Below, one piece after another: positions 1 to 11,738 of a stretch of DNA of 64,000 nt. Under the pieces are notes generated by a model. The model saw nothing but the letters and a program-made list of their open reading frames with translations, searched no databases and had not been told where the DNA came from. Origin of the DNA: Erythrocercus mccallii (lineage: Eukaryota; Chordata; Aves; Passeriformes; Dicruridae); assembly GCA_013397435.1 (NCBI GenBank), contig VZRG01000159.1, positions 520,816-584,815 of the forward strand, given 5' to 3'. The position numbers were made by a program, and so were the translations under genes. How positions within the stretch are numbered: position 1 is the stretch's first letter; each line of letters opens with the position of its first letter.

Positions 1-1254
1 TATTCCCAAAGTATCAACCCTCTTTAGTACACCCTGGTCATTGCCCAGCCAAGCTCTAAATACGTGGAACAATATTGTTGAGAACTCCCAAGAATCATCA
101 GTACTTTAATTCCTGCCTAAATTCCAGGTTGTCACAGTAGCCATGCAGGAGAAAAATCTGCCAAGCCACCGATGTGCCAGAGGCTGGAATGCAGCTCAGT
201 CCAAACATGTCAGTGCAGTGAGGTCATTAACCTGGCTGCAAGCAGGGTTCCAAATTGCAAGAAAATACTGTCTGGCATTGCAAAGATGAGACTAACCCTT
301 GAGCAAGATTGTCTCGGGGTGCTGAAAAGTTAATAGTATTTTAAAAAAGGGGGTGTGAGCAAGTTGCTTGGACAGATCTGCTGGGCCACAGACACTGTGG
401 TCGCAGCTCTAATCATACAAAAAGCATCACAAATGGCAACTTTTTAAACGCTGAGAAAAGCTAACTTCCTTTCTCTCTGCCATTGATAGTTGCCCTGAGA
501 TCCCTACTTATTTATAAACCACACTGCTGTGGGAAACCCTATAAATATCCAGAGTGATAAGCATACCCTTATTATCCTTAGAGTGGACTACTAAGTAAAA
601 ATGGAAATCACCCTTGGCCTACTGGAACTTCTGCAGCCATATCCTCTGTCCCCACCCCATCAAGCTAAAAACAGCATTGCCAGCTTGGGACTTGACCTCA
701 CCATCATAGTCAGCTCTTTGGTCATACCTCAATCTCTGTATCTGATACGGTGACAGCTGGGCATCTGACCACCACACACACCCAGTGAACCCAAGAGGAG
801 ACGCAGGACATGCAATAGACAATGCAGGAAAATGGATAATGCACAGCATAGAAGATTATATTCTTCAAAGTGCAAAGGTTATTGCTGGGAACAGCAAAAA
901 TAGGTCCAAATCTGGCCCTAGCCATGACACAAAGCATCTATAAAAACTCAGTTTTCCACAGGAGTATTTGTTGCCTAGTTCTTATAGTATATATTTTGCA
1001 ATGCTTTGACTTTACAAAAAACAAAACAAAACAAAAAGTTTACACTTTTCTTGGATCACTTGTTTTTGACCTCTTCTTGCTGCTGAAGTTTTTTTAAAGG
1101 CCTATTTCAACTCTACCTGTGAATGAAAGAAAAATCTAACCCTGCTCCAGCAGAGAGCTCGCGGCATATTTCTCTTGAGTGCTCATTGTCAGGCTGCAGC
1201 TGCCCTAGGAATGATCATCTCAAGGAGGAAAATGAGGGCAAATGGCTTGATTTT
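1..1254. other. Intergenic, nothing recognised
   Basis: AT-rich non-coding sequence. Open frames are short, with no family resemblance or convincing splice context. A short A-rich (CAAAA)n-like tract lies at about 1017-1037. Confidence 0.5.
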
Positions 1255-1475
1255 ATTTGAGCACCAGCGAAGCCACACCTGGAGCACTGTGTCCAGTTTC
1301 ACAGCCCTCAGCTCAAGGGGAATGTGGAGAAACTGGAGAAGGCACAGCAAGGGTCAGAAAAGATGATCAGGGGCCTGAAGTCCCAAAGAGAGGTTGTAGG
1401 AGAGAGGTTTATTTAGTTTGGTGAAGGGAAGGCCAAGGGAGGATGCAATAGGAACGTAAAACTGGTTGTAAGGGA
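1255..1475 (+). repeat. CR1 LINE fragment (3' part, diverged)
   Basis: The sequence follows the distal CR1 region in sense orientation: a 'cacctggagcactgtgtcca' stretch, then a segment like 'gggtcagaaaagatgatca'. It is heavily diverged and lacks the 3' terminal octamers, so both ends are approximate. Assignment is by recall of the CR1 consensus, not by alignment. Confidence 0.6.
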
Positions 1476-4400
1476 GTTACAAACACAAATAAATCCAAAC
1501 TCTTCTTGGTCAGGGCAGATGATGGCGTAAAATGGCAAAGATGATGGCAAAAACATGAAGAAGCAAAAGGCATTTATGCAACTGTGACAGACAGTGATTG
1601 CCTAAAACATTTACCCCGTGTGTTCCTCTAGTGGAGTGTGAACAAACAATGACCTCCAAAACACCATCTTCACTGCTGGCTGAGGGACTCAGCAGCTGTA
1701 GCAATGTCTGGTATCATAACATTTATAACTGGAAACTATACAAAATTCAAGCCTGAAACCAGAGAAAAGTTAATGTTACATTAACTTATTGAAAGTTGAA
1801 TTAATACTTTCTGGTTATGATTTGGTTTACTCTTCACACTCCTTGACTACTTCTACTACTTATGAGGTCTCTCCCATAAGAGCATTTCAACCTCTTTTGA
1901 ATTAAAGGAATAACTCAAAGGATTAAACTCAAACATTCCAGAATTGGTGAAACAATTTCTTTCTCTCTATTTTGTTATAATATTATTTCTAAGTGCACAA
2001 AAGAGTTAAGGCATAAACATCCCAGAATAAAAATCGTCTGACAGCTATAATGTCACTTTGTAGCTAGAGGGAACATTCCTACTGTCACTAAAATACCGTG
2101 GATGTAGCCATTTGAACAAAAATGGTACTGTCTAAACAAACTCAGCACACAATAGTTAGTTCCTAACTTCAGAGGTTCAGCAGACCAACTGTGTTCCAGA
2201 CAATGCTGAGTTTGTTTAAAGTGTAATACATTTAGTTGTGCATGCTTATATATGAGTTATTGTAAAATTGCTTCAGGCTAAATTCATTTCTGCTGCAACA
2301 CCACTGAAATGAATGTACTTACAACAGAGATTAATTTGGCCCATTATGTACTAAACTTGCAGATCTTTCTTTCTTTCTTTAAAAAAGAGCTATTCTTTTT
2401 GCAATTGATCTTATTCACTGCAGTCATTTGAACACAAAGAAAGTCTTATCTGTGTTACCCCGGTGTGGTGGAGTTATACTGGATTTACGTTGTTGCAACT
2501 GAGAGAATTCTTTCAGCTGAAAATAAAGACAGCTGCCCAAATTACATGCAGATCACTGCACTTCTCCTATACACCCAAAAACTTGTAATGCACATTTCAG
2601 TGTCATGCATGACTTGCTACCGCAGCTGTAGGGAAAAGGAATTCCTGATACACAAAACTTTGTTAGAAAGTTAGGTCATGCCTTTAGCTGTAAGAGATTT
2701 CAACATCTAAGCAAAATACATTTAAGCTTTTCCATTATGCAAGGACAGCAAGCCATCCATACTCCCTCCAACTTATGGGGCAGCAATGGAAGTATTTTCC
2801 CATCTGGATCATCTACAGAGATGGGACTTCAGCATTCTGGGTATGAAAATTGGGTTTAAACTCAAGGATGGAGGAATCAGATTCAAAATAACTAGGTGTC
2901 TAAAACAAAACTATAAATGAAATTACTGAGGCATTTTATAGTCTTAACTTACACAGGAAGACAAGAATTTCTTCCTAGTCTTAAGGAACTTCTGAACCTG
3001 AATTAAGCCCCACAGCTGGAATGAGTCAAGAGCAACCTGTGCTGCCAGGCTGCTCGGAAGGACTGATGCTGCCTGCTGCAAGGAGAATGGCATGGAGGCA
3101 GCCCAAAGGCAGGCACTTGCAGCTCCACCTACAGACACAGATATGCTGAAAAGAGGCTCCACTCATGTAAATAATAAAGAGCAGAGATTTTAAAAATACA
3201 TCCTGAAAGTCAGACATGGAATTCTCATGTAGGCCACAGCAAAAGGCTGGTGCAGACTGCATCCTTCTCCATGCTGCAAAATCCCAAAACACTGCATTCA
3301 CTAGTACGGCCCCATTCACAGACAAATGTAAATGCAGGCAGTATTTTGTAGACTCCTGGCCAAGAATTTTGCTCTCAAAGCGTTGGGCTGAACCACTTTG
3401 AGCACAGAGTTTAAAAGACCTCAGGATGTAGAAAATCCAGAGAACCAGCCATGTGGGTTTCTGGTAACCCAGCCAGGCTGGCTTTGCTGCAGGTTTTTCT
3501 CTCATAATGAAGACGATTCTTTCCTCTCAGAGTATCTATAATCCAAACACAATGAGTTTGCTTGGGCAAAACCTCCTTAGCTGCTTACTTCTGCATTTTG
3601 TGCAGAATTTATACAGCAAACCCCACTACATAAGACATGCAAAGAAAACAGTAGGTTCTTCTGTGGGGCAGGATAGTTCAACCATAATTATCCCTTAGTC
3701 TCTGCTCAGAAGACCACAACATTCCTTAAAGCAAAAATCTTTAGAAAGTTTAACCTTCTCAGACAGGGAAGTGAGATACCTTATAGTGGATAATTGTTTG
3801 CTCTTCCTTTTTAGTTTTCATTAAATTGAGTATAGACATAGAATCTATATTCTCACATGGAAATTCACTTTACTCCATCAATTCACTGATTTTGGTGGAC
3901 CCTGTGCAAACACAAGAAAAATGTATGCCAACAAAAAATGTATTTTCTTTTTGAGAGTCTGAATTTGTGAGGCTCTTTCTATTTAAAAAAAATAATTCCC
4001 TGGAAGCCACAGGAACTCTTTCAAAAACCATGTCTCATGCTACTTAGAAATGCAAAGGTTGGACATTTTAATATCTTTTCACAGGACAATACTTTCACAG
4101 GACAAACAAATAAGGAGAGTGAAGAACTGCAAGTATTTGATTTTTTTTTTTCCTCAGGAGGCAACCTCTAAAATTACAAAGATCTGGCTGAAGAAAAGGT
4201 TAGAGTTGGCTACATTAGTGATGCAAACACAGCCTGTGCTGTTCTTTGTGACCTTGGTGTCAGCCTGCTCATTGCCACTGTCCATGGCACCAGGAACCTC
4301 AACTACATCTGTAGCCACTGCCATAAGTGCTGAGGACTGCCCTTAAAAACAAGGTAGGGCAAAAGCCCACACAAGGGACTTAAACTAGTTCTGACAGGCA

Positions 4401-6620
4401 CTGTACTACCACTAGTGACTCAAAGATACACAGACCACATACTGCACAAAAAAGTAAAGGACATTACTACCCACGAAGGACAACATTTTCTTGCTATGTT
4501 CCACTAATCTCTCTTTAAAAATGAAAAAACCCTTGCACAGTGAAGAACAGCTGGTGCAATCCAACTGTCCTACTAATGCATTAACAGCAATTAACGATAC
4601 CTGTAATTCTGGCATAATATCACACACCTGCACCTGTTAAAATGTGTACTTCCTCAAACACCCTGTTTTCCTGGACTACAACACTCTAAGAAGAACAGTC
4701 TTTCTAGATCATCTTTATGAGAAGGCTCTCTTCAGTCTTGTGGGTTTAGATAAGCATTTGCTTACTCTATTGTCTGCTGAAAATAGACAGAAAGACAATT
4801 GGACTTGATGCACATCCAGTTGCCAAAAGTGTTCAAAATGTCAGACCTATTAAGATCTCACTATCTGACATTTGTTTCCTTGAGAGGCAACGTGTATTGC
4901 CTTCATTGCCTTCATTCCTGTTCTAGCTACAGTGTGGGGAAACACTGATGAGGTTAGTCAAAGCCCATTCTTAGGGCAGCCACAGTGAAAATGCTTGCTA
5001 AAGCTCAGCTGATTGTTCCTGTGCCAAATCCCTGGGAACAGCAGCAGCAGTACAGGGGCACGTGGAATGCTCCTCATTTGGCTTCCAGAACAACTGTTCA
5101 GACATTTACGGGAGCAGGTTAGAGTTCCCCCCAGTACACCTCGTTTCATTACTATCAGAATCTTCAGGGAGCTCTGACACAGCTGTGGATGAGGAGGGCA
5201 TGCCTTTCATGCTTTCTCCAGAGGCTCGCATGAAGCTACCTCGCTCAATGTTGCAGCAAAAGGTACCCACACCATCACAAAGGACTTCAGAGACCAAGAG
5301 TAGCAACATTTGTATCTCCTGCTCCAGCCAGAAATTCTTTACAGGCAGTGAATGCAAGGTGACAGCAGTGTGGCTGTGTCCCAAGGGAGGGAGAGTCATG
5401 ACCAACCTGTGTCTGCACCACTGACGTGCTCAGCTCCCTTGGGAGTACTCTGTCTGTTTTTCAAGTGACAAAATTGTGGAATATGCATCTAAATAGAAAG
5501 CTTGCCAGGTATATTTGTAGCAAAAAGCACTCTTGGTCAGAGGTGAGTTATCACCTAGTATTACCATGCCACTTTATGTACTTCCTTAGCTTACTACAGC
5601 TAAGCACAACCTTAGTACTACCCATATTACACACCTGACAGCTTGCATTACCCCTACCCAGTCACCAGAGATAGAGAACAGTCTGGTTTACCATATGAAT
5701 ACGTCATGTAAAGCAGAGGCAGCACTGCCTGAGCACAAGGAGGCACCAAAAAAAGTATGCTTGACTGTACTCCCATGGGAGAGAAGCACTCAGTACTACA
5801 GGGCAGAAACTGTCTTGACCTGCCAGGTCCATGTAAGTGCTGCAGATAAAATAAAGTTTTACAAAGTCTTCATACTTAACTGGAAGAGACACTTAGTCTT
5901 GTCCGCGTTGCTGCTTTCTACAAGTAAAACTTCTCAGAAATCTGGCCCTGGCCTCTTCATGGGACTATGCAATGTGTAGACTGACTTGCCTTTAGTACAT
6001 TGTACATTTTCAGTGCAGAATTGAGTTACACTTCTGCATGCTAAACTGTGAACATTCCTACAAGGGGCAAATCAGCAAATTTCAAATGCAGTGGACATCT
6101 CACATTATCCCCAGTAAGAACACCCTTCCCTGCACTAAAATCCTTCATGCATTTATAGGTAGCAGTCTCATGGCACAGCAGCTAGATGGATAAATCAAAG
6201 TTAGTGGGTCAGTGCTGCGGGGAAAGGTGGGAGTCACTGCCAATGCCACACTGCACAGGATGAACAGTGACTCCTGTGTCAAAGCAGGAGCCAAGGTTGA
6301 AACCTGGATTTGATGGAAGGCAGAAGCAGAACCTCCCACTGGTGTCGAGGTAGTGACAAAGTACTTCACCTTTGCACATGCTCAAGTGAGTCTTGTTCCC
6401 ATGTGTCTTCTGGACTGTGAACTTCCTTTGAAGCCACTGGGAGTTCTGCATGGAGACAGGTTTCTGCATCCAGTTTTCCAAGAGATGCAATTCAGTGAGC
6501 ACTTCACATGATGAAGGGAAGCAGCAGTGTAAGTGAATAAGGGGAGGGAGCTAAGTGTTCCATCACAACAGTATTTTAAAAGACCATCTACACAACCATG
6601 AAAATTTAGTCTGGAAGAGA
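1476..6620. other. Intergenic, nothing recognised
   Basis: AT-rich sequence with only short, scattered open frames on both strands. None shows domain-like composition, codon structure or a recognisable family. By synteny with mammals, the neighbour on this side should be the 3' end of ZMYM2 on the plus strand, but I could not identify any of its exons here. Confidence 0.45.
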
Positions 6621-6646
6621 CAATGCTGTGGTACAAAAAGTTTATT
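6615..6646 (-). terminator. Candidate polyadenylation signal (minus strand)
   Basis: The minus strand carries AATAAA (plus-strand tttatt at 6641-6646), followed by a T-rich stretch, then TTGTACC and TTGTCTC, which resemble a downstream GU/U-rich element. It could end a long GJA3 3'UTR or a separate minus-strand transcript that includes the exon-like segment at 7778-7861. Sequence alone cannot choose. Confidence 0.3.
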
Positions 6647-7777
6647 TAGTCACAATTTTGTAAACATATGAGGTAAATTAACGTTTACATCAACTTGCTT
6701 CATACAGAATTTAATATACAAGGCACTTCTCTCAAGACAGTACTTTTAACTGTTTGCTGGTTTTATTGTTACTACAAGTTCCTGACTGCCCAAAAAACTT
6801 GCTATGCTTTTTGTCAGATTCTGTCATGTAAAAGACAAACATCCAGAAAGCAACAAGAAAGTTCTGAGTAAGCTTTCTTATGCTTTAGAACCCTTTAACT
6901 GTGAGAAACAGTGGCAATGCAAATAGCAATGTACTCTCCACCTTAAAATATGCTCACACACCTTGCGTAACTCTTCAAGAACTGAAAATTCTAGAATTAG
7001 ATTGGCATCTTACAGCAAACTTAAAATGCAAATCTACAATTTCATTATCACATCAGTGTTTTTAATTTATGCAAATAGTCCCATTGCCTTTAATGGTCTT
7101 ATTTGTGAAAGTTAAAATAACTTGCATGAAATTGTATTTGCAGGCTCAGAACTGTATTTTTGCCTACAAAGCAAAACATTTATTTCTTGTAAAATCTTCT
7201 ACAGTGTAACAGTGCAGTGTTTATTCACAAGTACTTCGTTTGGAATTTTAAACCAGGCTGTAAATTTAGCTCATAAAGGTCATATGTCACAGCTAAATTT
7301 TTGTCATTGAAGCTCTAAACACACAGGAAGGCATATGAACAACAGTGAACCTTAGTTTATTTGGCGATAAGTGAGTTAATGATGAAAAATATTTTTTCCA
7401 TGGTGTGCTCCCTATATATCCAATGCCCATATTTTAATTATACAGAGAAAGCTGATACTATGCATCAAATTTATGGTACTGCCTTATGTCTGAAGAGTTC
7501 CTGTGTTATAGTAAGACATTTCTCTCACGTTTAACACATTGGCAGAGTCATTCTTTTACTTCTTATACAAATGTAAACTTAGAAAGCACTTTATTTCATC
7601 CAAATGTGCAATCTGAAATCAAAAACTGAATGTAAACTTCAGAAAATCAAAATTACAAGAGCACACTTTTCAAAAGAAAAATCAAAGTAAAACATTTGGA
7701 ATTTAAAAAAAAAACAACAGGCCGTTCAAATTCATGGTGTTAGTGTCTGTATAAAACAAAAAGGCCTGGGGTCTCAC

Positions 7778-7861
7778 CACTCTGCTCCTGCAGACCGCCG
7801 TCACCCACATGAACTCAGCGGAATACAACAGGTTGTAGCAGCTGAAGAGTTGGTCCCATGC
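7778..7861 (-). other. Exon-like segment of unknown gene, 28 open codons
   Basis: On the minus strand, 84 bp are bounded by an acceptor-like pyrimidine tract ending TTAG and a donor-like GTGAGA. One frame is open through exactly 28 codons and begins AWDQLFSCYNLL. The segment contains several CpGs, unlike the AT-rich surroundings, as expected of constrained sequence. The plus strand also offers a good acceptor (ctctgctcctgcag ending at 7793) followed by 14 codons and a stop, so a terminal exon of a plus-strand gene is an alternative. I do not recognise either peptide. It may also be chance. Confidence 0.25.
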
Positions 7862-9583
7862 CTAACCAGAAAAGGACTTAAATGGTGATCTGATTTTTAA
7901 AGCTTGCTTTTATCATTTTAATGATCCTACACTTATGTATTCATACCAGAAAATAGTCTTAAGAGCTGCAAAATGTCAGACATTTAATTAGCTCCAAGTG
8001 TCTTGCTGAACAACAATATACTGCAAAAAGAGTAGTACATCATACACCTGGTAACTTGTTCAAAGAGTATCTTTTTTCAGTTTTCTTTTCCATAGTTTAC
8101 CTCAGGATATTTTTTAACTTCAAGTAAGAGAGAGAACAAGTTTTCCCACAATTATTCTACTCAAAGAGCAAAAATTAGTGGGGTTTTTTTTCAGTCTGCT
8201 TAGTATCAGGCCATGAGTCTGTTCTGACTTCTGCTTTTGTGATGACTTACCTACAGGTTTCATCTTAGCTGTGCACCTGAGGTCTTTCACAATTGTGCCT
8301 TGAACAGCCATATGACCGGGCTAAAACAGGGTATAGCTCGCTACCAGTTTCCATGAGGCTTTGTAATTAACTGATGTGAAAGAGTCAACAACTTATAAAT
8401 TAGCAGATAATTTTTGCCAATAGACTCTATTCTGTAAGTCAGTGGGTGTTTGTACATATTTTCTAGAACTGGGGAATTCTGCATAGAATGGGGCACTTGA
8501 CTCACAGGATGCTGAATTCGGTGATCGTGCACAAGTAAATACTGAAGTCCTCAAAATCGGCCATGCCAGTAAGATTTTTCTTTCAACAAATCTGAATCCA
8601 GATGTGATGCAGCAACTACAAGCAGTTGTAAGCACTAAGGAGGAGTTCTGCCAAAACAGTTACCTGGGCTTAAATGAAGAAACAGTTACTGGACTCCAAA
8701 TGAAACTGTAGGCAATGAAGAGGCTTGACGCTGCATAGTTACGTGATGGAACTTAAGCTGATCTTAAAAGCGCAACCTGCGAGTTGTAGCTTTGCTTTCG
8801 CAGGCCAGGACTGCCTGGATGCAGAGGCTGCTCTCTCAGACTTCTCTTAGGGGTTGCAATAGAGTTACATTTCTCCCCCCGAGCTTCACCTAACAGGAAA
8901 AATCATCTTTTAGATCTTTCCAGTAGTAACTCTGGCTGAAAATACCATATATTCCACAAAAGCATCTGAACTTTCTGTAGGTCTAATCACACGCATTAAC
9001 TTGAAAAGGTCTCAGTTGAGCCTAAGTTAAATCTATCTCTCTTTCTATTTTTTATATACAATATGGATGCAATCCTGCAGGACACACTCTGTGAGGGTAG
9101 AACTAAAGTAAGGGCTGCAAGATGCAGAGCCCCATCAAACAACATCAGTTTTGCTCTCAGGAAGTGATATAAAAAAAGCACACATTCCAGGTGGTCTGGT
9201 TTATATAAATACACTCCAGAAAGACTTTGACTTCATTCTTCAGAAGCATAGAACAAAGGAAAATGTAGCCCACAAACTCTGATGTACTAAAATACAGAGA
9301 TGCATATATTGCATTATTTCAGCAATGTGGTTAACTGGCATTTATCAAAACTTACAAAACTGCTACTATAGATGCTAGTAAATCTAAAAATTTTGAATCT
9401 TAATCTCTGCCTTTGTTTACATCTAGGCAACTTCATCAGCTTTAGTCTGTTCAGCATAGTTGCATGGATACAACAGAAAACAGAACTTGGCTTTTAGTTT
9501 TCTTGCAGAAAGGGTTTTTATGGCTTATAACACAGAAAATCCATGAGAGCATGCCTGAAACTGAATATCTAACAATAAATATC

Positions 9584-9589
9584 TTTATT
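9584..9589 (-). terminator. GJA3: Candidate GJA3 polyadenylation signal
   Basis: This is the first AATAAA on the minus strand downstream of the GJA3 stop codon (plus-strand tttatt). A second overlapping AT-rich signal lies a few bases further on. Use of this site is inferred from position only. Confidence 0.3.
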
Positions 9590-11085
9590 GTACTACTACA
9601 CATTGACTTTTAATGCAGTGGCTGCCCTAAAGATCCATGGCAGCACAAGGACTTCTCCTCACCTGGTTCAACACAAGCAGGACAAGGAAGTCATGAGACA
9701 ACATGGCCAAAGGTTGCAGAACAGTACTTCTGATCATGAGAAGATCTTTGTGACTACTCAGAAAGCAGTAAAAATGATTAATCTTGAGTGGTGGGAATAT
9801 ATTTTGACTGTTGAATAAAATAAGCACACTCAGGAAAACATAACAGCAGAAATAACTGGTAATGTTAACTGCTTGCTACAGGTTGGCCCTGCTTTGCCTG
9901 AGTAAGGACTGCACTGCCAGGCCAAACACTTTGAAGATGCAAAGGGCTATCCCAGTGTGTTTGGTTGCTCTTTTCCAGTTACAGTACTTTCGATTTGTAG
10001 CAGCAACAGGACTGACTCCAAGCTTTTTTTCTTTTGGATTTTGCTTAGAACAGAAGCTGGGCCTAATTCTGTATTCCTTTTGTACCGAAACTCTCCTGAG
10101 CCTATTCAGGCATGCAGAATTCTAATATCTTGTTAAGGAGGAAATAAAGGAGAGAGCCTGTTGAAAGGAAAGCTGCACCCTGGAAAAAAAAAAGAAACAA
10201 AAACCAGTACTTTCCTTTACCCATTTTTGAGGGACACACACATTTTTCAAAAGCAGGATTTCAATGTCTTTTCTAAGGCTCAAAATCTAAATTTCTTCTG
10301 TTTCCCAAAACTTCACGTGAATGTTAGTCTTGCTTGAATAAGGCCCGCAAGATCCATTCCCAAATCTTGCTCCTTGTTAAACTCAATGGAAATCCTGAAA
10401 GTGACTTCAGTTGGATTAGGATAGACCCTTCAGCCACCATGTTGCCCAGATATTTTAGCCATGTTTTCTGCAATACAATATAATCTAAGTCTGTTTTCAC
10501 TGACCTAAAGACACTACAGATTGATGTTAAAGGGTACACAACAGGAAATAATGTTGCTTTGGAAATTTCACCATTAGTCAGTTTCTCTCCTCTTACATTT
10601 TCTTGTAAGATCAAAGATCGAACTAAAATTATTAAGTACACAGTCAAGTAAATTTAAACCTACAGATTATTCTCCAAATGTTCAAAGACTTAAAAATAAG
10701 CACTCAAGTTTACTTCTATAAAGCATTTTTCCAACAAACTTAAGCTGATATCTAATAGTCAAAAATGCAGAGCTATATTTTATCCTAATTGTTTGTCCAT
10801 GGGCAATGTATGGGGCCACAGTGTATTGAAATCATAATCCTTGCTTTCTGAAGAGAAATTGTTCTGTGTAATAATTTCCGAGATGTGGTTTGAATCCTGT
10901 CCTCCTGTAAGCAATTTTAGAAGTCGGCTAAAATTATAGTCAAACATGCTCAAACATATTTGCAGGCTTATAAACATGGTGTGATCATGGTTGGCAAACA
11001 CTGGATAGAAGGTCAAACCGAACACTTCCTAACAGGTCAAGAGTAAAAAAAAAAATATGGAAAGAAGAACCTCAAAAATCTATTC

Positions 11086-11280
11086 CAGGGGTTTCCTACA
11101 CTTTGCCTGGCCGAGGATCGCATTGGTGACTTGCCATGAGCACAAAGGGTTCATTAAGGAAGCCACGTTATATGGAAGAAACCGAGTTACCCTTAACACG
11201 GCAAGTTGGTCTGTAGACACGACAGGTGCCAGTAGGCAGTATACCACCCTGATGATGCTTGCCATAGGGCTACGTAAGAT
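11086..11280. repeat. Possible hAT-like DNA transposon remnant
   Basis: The start, 'caggggtttcctacactttg' followed by 'gccgaggatcgcattgg', resembles the terminal inverted repeat and subterminal sequence of hAT/Charlie-type elements. No matching inverted end was found, and the right boundary is arbitrary. The 75-codon open frame over it has no recognisable transposase motif. Confidence 0.25.
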
Positions 11281-11738
11281 TTAAGAGGAAGAAAGTAAGT
11301 CATTGCATCTGCTCATGTAGAGCTTCTGGGAAAGAGCTGAAGTGAAGGCAAGGGCAAGAGGGAGATGACAGCCAGGTGCACGAGCAGTAGGGATATTAAC
11401 ATTTCTCTCGGATGAAGGTCAGCCTCAGGGCACATGACCAGCTACCATCACCACCTGTTATCTGTGCAGGCCTCCCCTACGGCTGCCCTTGAGGGATCTG
11501 CCGTCAACACGAAGGAAAGTGGGAACGGTCCCCCGGCCCACGGGCTGTGCTTCGGTCACCCCTGACCTATTAGAAAATGTTGATAATTTTCCCCACTACA
11601 ACTCACAGAGTGCAAAAACAGCAAGCGTCTAAGTTTGAAGCCCAGGCCTTCTCACCCACGCCAGGCCTGGCCTCCCCGGGCAGCTCCCCTGCCCACTCCG
11701 CCTTCCACCGCCTGCTCCCGCCAGCCGGGGCGGCCGCC

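Larger units (their letters stand above)
7862..11738 (-). other. Region downstream of the GJA3 stop; probable 3'UTR and flank
   Basis: No coding sequence is supported here. The first minus-strand AATAAA below the GJA3 stop is at 9584-9589, which would give a 3'UTR of about 2.15 kb. Further signals occur at 7.1-7.6 kb and at 6641-6646, so a longer 3'UTR is possible. The stretch at 11086-11140 resembles a DNA-transposon end (listed separately). Confidence 0.4.
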
